Below are positions 5,977-13,938 of a stretch of 64,000 nucleotides of DNA, piece by piece. The stretch covers positions 27,769-91,768 of the forward strand of contig NZ_JACSPP010000009.1 in the NCBI RefSeq assembly GCF_014837065.1, given 5' to 3'. Under the pieces are notes generated by a model that worked only from the letters and a program-made list of their open reading frames with translations, did no database searches and was not told where the DNA came from. This stretch comes from Phocaeicola intestinalis. GTDB lineage: Bacteria; Bacteroidota; Bacteroidia; Bacteroidales; Bacteroidaceae. The position numbers and the translations under genes are program-made. The number at the start of each line of letters is the position of its first letter. Position 1 is the first letter of the stretch.

Positions 5977-8148
5977 ATGAAGCTCAGAAACCTCTTGCTG
6001 GCAGGCTTGTTGTGCCTGCTTCCCTTCTCTCTTTTTGCAAACCCTATCAAAGGACTATTGGAACGAATCGAACTGGGAGCATCTAAAAAATTCATCATTC
6101 AGCTCCAGAAGAACGCAGATACCGACTTCTTCGAATTGGACCAAAAAGGAAACAAAATTGTGGTACGCGGAAACACCTACGTAAACATTGCTTCCGGTCT
6201 GAACTGGTACTTGAAATACTATGCCGGCATCCACCTTTCGTGGAACAACATGACGGCAGAACTGCCCGCTTCTCTCCCACCCGTCACCAAGCCCGAACGA
6301 CATGAAACCAACCTGAGCCTGCGCTACGACTTCAACTATTGCACCTACTCGTATACCATGGCTTTCTGGGACTGGGCACGCTGGGAAAAGGAAATCGACT
6401 GGATGGCACTGCATGGCATCAACCTTCCGCTTGCCGCCGTGGGACAGGAATGTGTATGGCGCAACATGCTTGCCAAACTGGGCTACACAAAAGAAGAAAC
6501 CAACCGCTTCATTGCCGGTCCGGCGTTCCTTGCCTGGTGGGCGATGAATAACCTCGAAGGATGGGGCGGGCCGAATCCCGACAGCTGGTACACGCAGCAG
6601 GAAGCCTTGCAAAAGAAAATCCTGAAACGGATGCGCGAATACGGTATCGAGCCGGTACTGCCGGGATACTCGGGCATGGTTCCTCATGACGCTCACCAGA
6701 AACTGGGACTGAACGTGACCGAACCGGAATTGTGGAACGGTTTTACCCGTCCGGCATTCTTAATGCCTACCGACAAGCGGTTTGCCGAAATCGCCGCCCT
6801 CTATTACGAGGAACAAGAAAAACTCTTCGGCAAAGCCAACTACTATTCAATGGATCCTTTCCACGAATTAGAGAATGCCGGAGAAGTTGATTTCGATGCA
6901 GCCGGCAAGGCGGTAATGGATGCGATGAAGCAGGTCAACCCGAAAGCCGTCTGGGTGGTGCAAGGCTGGACCGAGAACCCGCGTCCGGAAATGATGAAAA
7001 ACCTGAAGAACGGCGACCTGCTTATCCTTGACCTCTTCAGCGAATGCCGTCCCATGTGGGGCATCCCTTCTATTTGGAAGCGCGAGAAAGGATACGAGCA
7101 ACACGACTGGCTGTTCTGTATGCTGGAGAACTTCGGAGCCAATGTTGGGCTGCACGGGCGCATGGACCAACTGCTGAATAACTTCTACCTTACCAAGAAC
7201 AACCCGCTTGCCGCCCACCTGAAAGGCATCGGCCTGACCATGGAAGGCAGCGAAAACAATCCGGTGATGTTCGAACTGATGTGCGAATTGCCGTGGCGTC
7301 CCGAGAAAATCACCAAGGAAAGCTGGCTGAAAGAGTATCTGGCTGCCCGTTATGGAGCAAAAGACGAAAAGATAGAACAGGCATGGATGATTCTTGCCGA
7401 TGGCATCTACAACTGTCCCTTCGGAAACAACCAGCAAGGACCTCACGAATCCATCTTCTGCGGACGTCCCAGCATGAACAACTTCCAAGTATCGAGCTGG
7501 TCGAAGATGGAAAACTATTACGATCCTACCTCTACCGAGGCCGCCGCACGCCTGATGCTGGAAGCAGCCGACAAGTTCCGTGGTAACAACAATTTCGAAT
7601 ACGACCTGGTGGACATCGTGCGCCAGGCACTTGCCGACCGCGGACGAATCGTCTACAATCGGGCGATAGCCGACTTCAAGAGCTTTGACAAGCGCAGCTA
7701 TGCACGCCATTCGAAAGAATTCCTCGACCTCTTGCTGGCACAAGACCGCCTGCTTGCTACCCGTAGCGAATTCCGCGTAGGACGCTGGATAAACCAGGCA
7801 CGCAGCTTGGGCAACACACCCGAAGAAAAAGACCTGTACGAATGGAACGCCCGTGTGCAAATCACTACATGGGGCAACCGCGAGTGTGCCGACAAAGGCG
7901 GCTTGCGCGACTATGCCCACAAGGAATGGAACGGTATCTTGAAGGACTTTTACTACAAGCGTTGGGCGGCATGGTGGGAAATGCTGCAAGGCGTATTGGA
8001 CGGCGGAGAGATGCAGGACATCGACTGGTACGCCATGGAAGAGCCGTGGACCTTGCAGCACAATCCGTACAAGGCTGAAGCGGAAGGCGACTGCATCGAC
8101 ACCGCCCGCGAAGCAATGTCGCTTCTCACCACAGATTACACAGATTAA
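5977..8148 (+). CDS. Alpha-N-acetylglucosaminidase, GH89 (NAGLU family)
   Basis: A 723-residue secreted enzyme expected to release terminal alpha-linked N-acetylglucosamine, as from heparan-type chains or gastric mucin glycans. It has a signal peptide (MKLRNLLLAGLLCLLPFSLFA), the NAGLU N-terminal beta domain, and the TIM-barrel core beginning near MAFWDWARWEKEIDWMALHG. The two carboxylates are recognisable by alignment in mind with human NAGLU: the Glu in MDPFHELENAG and the Glu in GLTMEGSENNPV. The start at 5977 follows a good promoter; the open frame upstream to 5815 has no signal peptide. The last residues (TTDYTD) are encoded by a copy of a short intergenic repeat. The next gene is HGSNAT-like. 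Confidence 0.95.
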   Translation: MKLRNLLLAGLLCLLPFSLFANPIKGLLERIELGASKKFIIQLQKNADTDFFELDQKGNKIVVRGNTYVNIASGLNWYLKYYAGIHLSWNNMTAELPASLPPVTKPERHETNLSLRYDFNYCTYSYTMAFWDWARWEKEIDWMALHGINLPLAAVGQECVWRNMLAKLGYTKEETNRFIAGPAFLAWWAMNNLEGWGGPNPDSWYTQQEALQKKILKRMREYGIEPVLPGYSGMVPHDAHQKLGLNVTEPELWNGFTRPAFLMPTDKRFAEIAALYYEEQEKLFGKANYYSMDPFHELENAGEVDFDAAGKAVMDAMKQVNPKAVWVVQGWTENPRPEMMKNLKNGDLLILDLFSECRPMWGIPSIWKREKGYEQHDWLFCMLENFGANVGLHGRMDQLLNNFYLTKNNPLAAHLKGIGLTMEGSENNPVMFELMCELPWRPEKITKESWLKEYLAARYGAKDEKIEQAWMILADGIYNCPFGNNQQGPHESIFCGRPSMNNFQVSSWSKMENYYDPTSTEAAARLMLEAADKFRGNNNFEYDLVDIVRQALADRGRIVYNRAIADFKSFDKRSYARHSKEFLDLLLAQDRLLATRSEFRVGRWINQARSLGNTPEEKDLYEWNARVQITTWGNRECADKGGLRDYAHKEWNGILKDFYYKRWAAWWEMLQGVLDGGEMQDIDWYAMEEPWTLQHNPYKAEAEGDCIDTAREAMSLLTTDYTD
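8126..8146. repeat. Short repeat of the ACCACAGATTACACAGATT family overlapping the GH89 stop
   Basis: The 21-base sequence recurs in both arms of the inverted repeat at 28409-28524. Here it supplies the last codons of the GH89 gene, with the stop formed at its edge. Confidence 0.7.
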
Positions 8149-8151
8149 TAT

Positions 8152-8419
8152 AATTGAAACGCAGATTTTTCGCAGATTAAGAAGCTGTTTTGAATTTCTC
8201 CAAAAAGTTTTTCTTGGCTTGATGCATCCGTTTTCGTGTGTGCTTTGGGCGATTTTTTGGTCCTTTCCGCTCCTGTTCTTCGTCAGATAGCCCGCTATCT
8301 TCCTCATCACAGAAGCGAAAATGCCTCAAAAACTCATCCCAAATCATCGCACGATAAATTCAAAACAGCTTCTAACGCAGAATAGACAGACAAATAAAAT
8401 GACAATCTGCGTTTCAATT
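8152..8419. repeat. 16-bp inverted repeat split by the 192-bp element
   Basis: 8152-8167 and 8404-8419 are perfect complements (AATTGAAACGCAGATT and its reverse complement). Without the inserted element and one target copy, the loop would be about 41 bases. This looks like the original terminator hairpin of the GH89 gene. Confidence 0.65.
8181..8372 (+). mobile_element. MITE-like 192-bp element, copy A
   Basis: The element begins GAAGCTGTTTTGAATTT and ends with the exact inverse, giving 17-bp terminal inverted repeats. It is flanked by TAA on both sides (8178-8180 and 8373-8375), a 3-bp target duplication. It matches the copies at 35219 and 40274 in the same orientation and the copy at 21344 in reverse, with only a few substitutions. 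It encodes no transposase. A short open frame of about 56 codons starting MIWDEFLRHF runs on its minus strand. Confidence 0.9.
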
Positions 8420-8435
8420 TAATAGAACCATTTAT

Positions 8436-9506
8436 ATGAAACAACGGCTTCTCTCTCTCGATGTCCTGCGGGGCATCACCGTATTCGGCATGATTGTGGT
8501 CAACAATGCCGGAGGGAAATATTCGTACGACTCGCTCCGCCACTCCGTTTGGAACGGACTGACGCCGTGCGACCTTGTGTTCCCCTTTTTCCTCTTCATC
8601 ATGGGAATATCCACTTACATCGCTCTACGCAAATTCCAGTTCCAACCCTCCCCTGCCGTCCTACGGAAAATCATGCGGCGTACCCTGCTCATCTTCCTCA
8701 TCGGTTGGGGTATCTACTGGTTCGAGTTTGCGTGCGAAGGCGATTTCCTGCCCTTTGCCCATATCCGCATCCTGGGCGTGCTGCCGCGCATTGCTTTGTG
8801 CTACGGCATTGTCTCGCTGCTTGCCCTTTACGTACGCCCCAAAGGACTGGCGTGGATAGCCGGTATCCTGCTGTTAGGCTATGCGCTCCTACTCCAGTGG
8901 GGAAACGGTTACGCAATGGATTCTACTAACATCCTTGCCATCTGGGACACAAAGGTCTTGGGTTACGAGCACCTGTACCATAAAAGCCCCGTCGACCCCG
9001 AAGGGCTGACCAGCACCCTCGCTGCCATCGCCCACACGATTATCGGTTTTCTCTGCGGACGACTGATTATGGAGACGCAAGACTTAGGACAGAAAATTGT
9101 GAAGCTTTTCGTTGCCGGATTCCTGCTGGCTGCTGCCGGATTCCTGCTAGTGGAATGGTTGCCGCTAAACAAGCGCATCTGGTCGCCCAGCTATGCCCTC
9201 GCCACGTGTGGAATGGCAGCGATGCTCCAGGCTACGCTGCTTTACTTCATCGACGCACAAGGGAAGAAACGCTGGTGCCGCATCTTCGAAGTATTCGGGG
9301 TCAATCCGCTCTTCCTCTACGTGCTGAGCGAGCTGACCGCAGTGGTGCTCAACGTCACGGAGTGCAAGCCCGCCGTCTACGGAGCCATCCACAGCGTCAT
9401 CGGCAATCCTTATGTAGCCTCCGCCGTTTACTCCCTGCTCTTCGTGAGCGTAATGGGAGCCATCGGATATCCGTTGTACAAGAAAAAGATATATATTAAA
9501 ATATAA
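8436..9506 (+). CDS. Membrane acyltransferase of the HGSNAT/DUF5009 type
   Basis: A 356-residue multi-spanning inner-membrane protein with about ten hydrophobic segments. It begins MKQRLLSLDVLRGITVFGM and continues RHSVWNGLTPCDLVFPFFLF, which corresponds to the region of human heparan-alpha-glucosaminide N-acetyltransferase holding its active-site histidine (His 36 here by position). The human enzyme moves acetyl groups from acetyl-CoA across a membrane onto terminal glucosamine of heparan, making the substrate for NAGLU. The upstream gene here is a NAGLU homologue, so the pair mirrors consecutive pathway steps. The bacterial substrate is inference. Confidence 0.88.
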   Translation: MKQRLLSLDVLRGITVFGMIVVNNAGGKYSYDSLRHSVWNGLTPCDLVFPFFLFIMGISTYIALRKFQFQPSPAVLRKIMRRTLLIFLIGWGIYWFEFACEGDFLPFAHIRILGVLPRIALCYGIVSLLALYVRPKGLAWIAGILLLGYALLLQWGNGYAMDSTNILAIWDTKVLGYEHLYHKSPVDPEGLTSTLAAIAHTIIGFLCGRLIMETQDLGQKIVKLFVAGFLLAAAGFLLVEWLPLNKRIWSPSYALATCGMAAMLQATLLYFIDAQGKKRWCRIFEVFGVNPLFLYVLSELTAVVLNVTECKPAVYGAIHSVIGNPYVASAVYSLLFVSVMGAIGYPLYKKKIYIKI

Positions 9507-9515
9507 GGAGTTAAA

Positions 9516-9634
9516 GGAGTTATCACTCCGCTTCGCTCCGTTAGGAGTTAAAAGACAATACCGTTGCAAATGTGAGCCATAACAAGACTATTGGCTTTTA
9601 ACTCCTAAGCCCGCTAAAGCGGGCGATAACTCCT
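9516..9634. repeat. GGAGTTA-type inverted repeat between acyltransferase and GH92 genes
   Basis: TAGGAGTTAAAAG (9542-9554) pairs with CTTTTAACTCCTA (9595-9607), and GGAGTTATC (9517-9525) pairs with GATAACTCC (9625-9633). A smaller hairpin, CCCGCTAAAGCGGG, sits in the right arm. Together they fill most of the 164-base gap. Confidence 0.7.
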
Positions 9635-9670
9635 CTAACTCCTTCTAACTCCCTAAAAAACATCAACGCC

Positions 9671-11977
9671 ATGAAACGATTCAATCCCAACAGCCTTTGG
9701 GTTTTGCTGCTGACGGCATTCCTGCCGTCATGCACATCCCCAACTATTCCGGACAGATTGAGCTGTATCGACACCCGTGTGGGAACAGCGGCCAGCGTCA
9801 CCCGCACAGCCGGCATGTTCGGCAAGCATACCGAAGAATACGGACAGACTCTGCCCGCCGTACTCGAACCGAACGGCATGAATTTCTGGACACCACAGAC
9901 ACAAGACACCGAACTGAAGTGCATCGCCCCATATTACTACCGCGACTCGCTGATGCAAGGCTTCCGCAACTCGCACTGGATAGTGGGCGGATGCACGCAA
10001 GACTATGGCTCGATGACCCTCGCGGCACTAAGCGGCACGCTGCGCTGCACACCCGAAGCACGCGCCACACGCTTCTCGCACGACGATGAGACCGCAACCC
10101 CCTCCTACTACGCCGTAACCCTACCCGACGAGCACCTGCAGGCAGAGATGACCGGACGCTCGCGTGCCGCTATCTTCCGCTTCACTTACGAACAAAAAGG
10201 CAACGCCTACTTAGTGGTCAACCCCAACAGCGACGAAGGCGAAGGCTACATCGAAATCGATACGTTGAACCGACGCATCTACGGCTACAACCCCGTGCAC
10301 CGCATCTACCAAGGCTGGGGCGAAGCGGCAGGCTACAGCGGACACTTCGTCATCGAATACCAGAACCAGCCCTCCGCCTTCGGCACTTTCCGTGGCGACA
10401 ATCTCTTCGCCAACCAGACCTGCATCCAGTCGGGACAAGGCATCGGCGTGTACGTGCAGTTCGCCGTGACGGAGGGCGAAACGCTGCTGGTGAAAGCCGC
10501 CTCATCGTTCACCGACCGCGAAGGCGCCCTGCGCAACCTCGCCGCCGAAATCCCGCACTGGGACTTCGACCGCACGCGCCAGGAGCTTTCCGACATCTGG
10601 GAGCGGCACCTGGCAAGCATCCAGGTAAAGACCGGTGACGAGACCGCCCGGCGGAAGTTCTACACCGCCCTCTACCACGCCTCGTTCCTGCCCCGCGCCT
10701 TCAGCGATGCAGACGGACGCTACCCTTCGTTCGCCACCGGCAAGCCCATCCGCCAATTGCCTGAGGGTGAGACTTATTACGAAGACTACAGCCTATGGGA
10801 TACCTACCGCGCCTTGCATCCGCTCATTAACCTCCTCCACCCCACCCGTGGCGGACAGATGATGCAGTCGTTGGTACATAAATATGAAGAGGGGGGCTGG
10901 CTTCCTATCTTCCCCTGCTGGAACAGCTATACGGCAGCGATGATAGGTGACCACTGCATTGCAGCCCTTGGAGACGCCTGCGTGAAAGGCATCCGTAATT
11001 TCGATGTGCAGAAAGCCTACGAAGGGATGCGCCGCAATGCTTTTGAAAGCCCTGCCACGCACGAAGAATACGTCAACGGAATGGGCCGCCGCGCTCTGCA
11101 GTCGTACCTCCAGTATGGCTACATCCCATTGGAAGACAGTGTGCCCGATGCTTTCCACGTCCGCGAACAAGTATCGCGTACGTTGGAATACGCTTACGAT
11201 GATTTTGTCCTTGCCCAAGTGGCGAAACACTTAGGCAAGACAGAGGATTATGAGACTCTGATGCGCCGTGCGCAAAACTACCGCAACGTCATCGACCCCC
11301 GTACCGGATATGCGCAAGGACGGCATGCCGACGGCACTTTCCTGAATGAAAACAACGCTTTCGGATTCGCCAAGTTCATCACTGAAGGTGCCCCTTGCCA
11401 TTATACATGGTACGTTCCTCACGATCCTTATGGACTAATGGAATGCATGGGCGGGCAAGAACAGTACATTGCCAAGCTTGACTCGATGTTCAGCCAGAAC
11501 CGTTATTGGCACGGCAACGAACCTTGCCACCAAGTGGCTTTCCTGTTCAACTACTCCGGCCAGCCGTGGAAAACCCAGCGGGCAGTACGCCACATCATGC
11601 AGACCGAATACCTTGATGCACCCGGCGGCCTTTCGGGCAACGATGATGCCGGACAGATGTCAGCATGGTACGTCTTTGCCGCCCTCGGCTTCTATCCTGT
11701 CTGCCCCGGCACGCCCTACTATGCCCTGGCAAGCCCCTCGTTCCAAGAAGCCGCACTGACCTTGGAGAACGGAAACACATTCCGCCTCCTGGCACCCGAA
11801 GCCTCTGCTGAGAATATCTACATCCAACGCGTCACCCTCGACGGCAAGCCCTATACCAAGAACTACATCAGTCACGAAGACATCCTTCGGGGCGGCACCA
11901 TGGAGTTCGAAATGGGTCCGGAGCCTGTTCCCGGCTGGGGGAACAAGCCGGAAGACTGTCCGCCAAGAGCCTTCTGA
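9671..11977 (+). CDS. GH92 alpha-mannosidase lipoprotein
   Basis: A 768-residue lipoprotein (lipobox LPSC, Cys 21) of family GH92, calcium-dependent exo-alpha-mannosidases that trim N-glycan or yeast mannan side chains. Family landmarks are IDTRVGT at the start of the N-terminal beta domain, DYSLWDTYRALHPL, PCHYTWYVPHD, and the catalytic-domain signature GLSGNDDAGQMSAWYVF near residue 660. Length is typical. The lipobox indicates outer-membrane attachment. It is flanked on both sides by repeats and probably transcribed separately. Linkage specificity cannot be read from sequence. Confidence 0.95.
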   Translation: MKRFNPNSLWVLLLTAFLPSCTSPTIPDRLSCIDTRVGTAASVTRTAGMFGKHTEEYGQTLPAVLEPNGMNFWTPQTQDTELKCIAPYYYRDSLMQGFRNSHWIVGGCTQDYGSMTLAALSGTLRCTPEARATRFSHDDETATPSYYAVTLPDEHLQAEMTGRSRAAIFRFTYEQKGNAYLVVNPNSDEGEGYIEIDTLNRRIYGYNPVHRIYQGWGEAAGYSGHFVIEYQNQPSAFGTFRGDNLFANQTCIQSGQGIGVYVQFAVTEGETLLVKAASSFTDREGALRNLAAEIPHWDFDRTRQELSDIWERHLASIQVKTGDETARRKFYTALYHASFLPRAFSDADGRYPSFATGKPIRQLPEGETYYEDYSLWDTYRALHPLINLLHPTRGGQMMQSLVHKYEEGGWLPIFPCWNSYTAAMIGDHCIAALGDACVKGIRNFDVQKAYEGMRRNAFESPATHEEYVNGMGRRALQSYLQYGYIPLEDSVPDAFHVREQVSRTLEYAYDDFVLAQVAKHLGKTEDYETLMRRAQNYRNVIDPRTGYAQGRHADGTFLNENNAFGFAKFITEGAPCHYTWYVPHDPYGLMECMGGQEQYIAKLDSMFSQNRYWHGNEPCHQVAFLFNYSGQPWKTQRAVRHIMQTEYLDAPGGLSGNDDAGQMSAWYVFAALGFYPVCPGTPYYALASPSFQEAALTLENGNTFRLLAPEASAENIYIQRVTLDGKPYTKNYISHEDILRGGTMEFEMGPEPVPGWGNKPEDCPPRAF

Positions 11978-11984
11978 GAGGTAG

Positions 11985-12016
11985 AAAATGCGAGGCGAGG
12001 GGTCGCCGCGCATTTT
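11985..12016 (+). terminator. Hairpin terminator after the GH92 gene
   Basis: AAAATGCG pairs with CGCATTTT and GGCGA with TCGCC around a short loop, directly after the stop codon. A further copy of the GCGCATTTT word lies near 12049-12057. Confidence 0.6.
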
Positions 12017-12100
12017 CCGACACCCCGAAGGTCTCCGGCGAGGGTCCGGTGCGCATTTTTGTAGTGATTTAAGTAAGTATGCAAAATGAAATGATATTAT

Positions 12101-12246
12101 CAGAAACACAGATTTTCGCAGATTAGCGCAGATTCTTTTAATTTACGATTTGACAATTTACTATTCGAGCATTAAATCGTATTTCGTAAATCGAAAAATA
12201 GTAAATCAAAAGAATCCGCGCTAATCTGCGTTAATCTGCGTTTCTG
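12101..12246. repeat. Long imperfect inverted repeat with CGCAGATTA units
   Basis: Arms of about 50 bp (near 12101-12165 and 12197-12246) carry repeated CGCAGATTA words and an AATTTACTATT-like inner part. Similar words occur around the GH89 terminator and in the 30121-30198 hairpin, so these belong to a dispersed family of intergenic repeats. Confidence 0.7.
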
Positions 12247-12320
12247 AGCTGACACATTATATAAACTAATTCTCAACATCTACTTATAACCGAATTATTC
12301 ACCTAAAAACCAATTTTGAT

Positions 12321-13736
12321 ATGACTGGAATCTTTAAGACAAACCGACTGCTGCTTTTCGTGCTGGGCATCTGCCTCCTCGGCTCGTGCCAGACGAAGCA
12401 AACCAATGTGTACAACATCCTGGACTACGGAGCCACGGGCGACGGCACCACCGACGATGCCCCTGCCCTGCAACGCGCCATTGACGCCTGCTCGAAGGCA
12501 GGAGGCGGCACGGTGCTCGTCCCTGCCGGACATACCTTCTTGTGCAGCCCCTTCCAGCTCGCCTCGTATGTCGACCTGCATCTTGAACCCAATTCGTGCC
12601 TGCTGGCGAACCCTAACGAGAGCGTCTACACCGAAAGCGCATTCGGCGAAAACCGGGGCGAAGGGATGATGTGGATTAGCGGCAAAGGACTGAAAAACGT
12701 GTCCATCACCGGAACGGGAACCATCGACGGCAACGGCGTGGCATTCATGGGCAAGGAACTGGAAGACTCGTACGAACTGAAGCCCGTGACCGACTTCGAC
12801 CCGCGCCCGCACGTGCTGACACTGACGGATGTCGAGAAGCTGGTCATCCGTGACGTGACCATCCGCAACAGCGCCTACTGGACCGTACATCTCATCGGCT
12901 GCCGTGACGCTTCGATAGACGGCATCAGCATCCTGAACAACCTGAAAATCCGCAACGGCGACGGCATCGACGTGGACCATTCGAAAGACGTGCGCATCGC
13001 GAACTGTTTCATCGAGTCGGGCGACGACTGCATCTGCCTGAAGAACCGCCGCGAATTCGAGCAATACGGTCCCTGCGAGGATGTAGTGGTGAGCAACTGC
13101 ACAATGACCTCGCGCTCGTGCGCCATCAAGATAGGGTCGGAAAACATGGACAGCATCCGCCGCGTGCTCTTCACCAACTGCATCATCAAGGACAGCAACC
13201 GGGGCATCGGTATCCAGAACCGCGACGAAGGCACAGTAACCAACGTAGTGTTCTCGAACATGATAGTAGATTGCCGTTTCTTCTCCGACGTGTGGTGGGG
13301 AAAGGCTGAAGCCATTTACGTCACCTCCTACCCACGCGCCGTAGGCAACCACAAGGATGCCGGCTGGCGTTTCCCGAAAGGAGCGACAAAAGGCGCATGC
13401 GGCGAGGTGAGCCACATCTACTTCCATAATATCCGCTGTACGAGCGAAAACGGGGCATTTGTAGGCGGCGACACACCCGAAAAGGTAAACCACATCTACT
13501 TCGACCAAGTGTCGCTCTCGCTGCAAAAAAAGACCGCCTACGAGGGTGGTATCTACGACAAGCGTCCGTGCGACGGCGAAGGCTTCGTGCGTGGCAACAC
13601 GTACGGCTTCTACATCGACACGGCTTCGGACATCCGGCTGCAGTCGTGCAACGTAGCATGGGGCACTCCCCGCCCTGACCATGCGGCAGACAATGTGAAA
13701 ACGGTCAATGCCACGGGAGTGAAGGTGATGCCGTAA
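12321..13736 (+). CDS. GH28 polygalacturonase-type lipoprotein
   Basis: A 471-residue lipoprotein (lipobox LLGSC, Cys 23) with a right-handed beta-helix of family GH28, which hydrolyses galacturonan or rhamnogalacturonan backbones. The N-terminal YNILDYGATGDGTTDDAPAL is the usual entry. The catalytic region shows NGDGIDVDHSKDV followed by ESGDDCICLK, giving the aspartates of the family, and the substrate-binding lysine lies in SCAIKIGSE. The GHG motif of classic polygalacturonases is replaced by this SCAIK form, as in many Bacteroides members. It converges on a DUF5123-susD-susC operon, so it probably serves a pectin utilisation locus (inference). Confidence 0.94.
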   Translation: MTGIFKTNRLLLFVLGICLLGSCQTKQTNVYNILDYGATGDGTTDDAPALQRAIDACSKAGGGTVLVPAGHTFLCSPFQLASYVDLHLEPNSCLLANPNESVYTESAFGENRGEGMMWISGKGLKNVSITGTGTIDGNGVAFMGKELEDSYELKPVTDFDPRPHVLTLTDVEKLVIRDVTIRNSAYWTVHLIGCRDASIDGISILNNLKIRNGDGIDVDHSKDVRIANCFIESGDDCICLKNRREFEQYGPCEDVVVSNCTMTSRSCAIKIGSENMDSIRRVLFTNCIIKDSNRGIGIQNRDEGTVTNVVFSNMIVDCRFFSDVWWGKAEAIYVTSYPRAVGNHKDAGWRFPKGATKGACGEVSHIYFHNIRCTSENGAFVGGDTPEKVNHIYFDQVSLSLQKKTAYEGGIYDKRPCDGEGFVRGNTYGFYIDTASDIRLQSCNVAWGTPRPDHAADNVKTVNATGVKVMP

Positions 13737-13774
13737 GCACCGTCAAGTTATACCTAAAGTTTCCGAAAACACGA

Positions 13775-13844
13775 ATGCCCGTATTGGCAATCACAAACGC
13801 TTACATCAGCAAATGTAAACGCTTGTATCGGCCAATACGGGCAT
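13775..13844. repeat. 14-bp perfect inverted repeat downstream of GH28
   Basis: ATGCCCGTATTGGC (13775-13788) pairs with 13831-13844. The loop contains AAACGCTT twice and a TTACAT/ATGTAA stem. Confidence 0.65.
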
Positions 13845-13860
13845 CTGTATAAGAAGCCCA

Positions 13861-13893
13861 AAAGAGGCGGTGCATGATGTACCGCCTCTTTTT
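13861..13893. terminator. Bidirectional terminator between GH28 and the DUF5123 gene
   Basis: A stem of AAGAGGCGGT with ACCGCCTCTT is followed by a T-run on the plus strand and, read in reverse, by TTGGGC. It lies between two converging transcription units. Confidence 0.75.
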
Positions 13894-13938
13894 ATTGAAA
13901 AAACATATTAAAATTCAGCCTACGGCTGTTTGTCCTTT

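Noticed and set aside
6868..8310. 480-codon open frame on the minus strand antisense to GH89
   Set aside because: It lies fully over a convincing gene in the other strand, has no family motifs, starts inside MITE copy A, and arises from codon bias in the GH89 gene.
12303..13682. 459-codon open frame antisense to GH28
   Set aside because: A shadow of the GH28 coding sequence (His/Val/Ala-rich composition), without recognisable domains or a ribosome-binding context.
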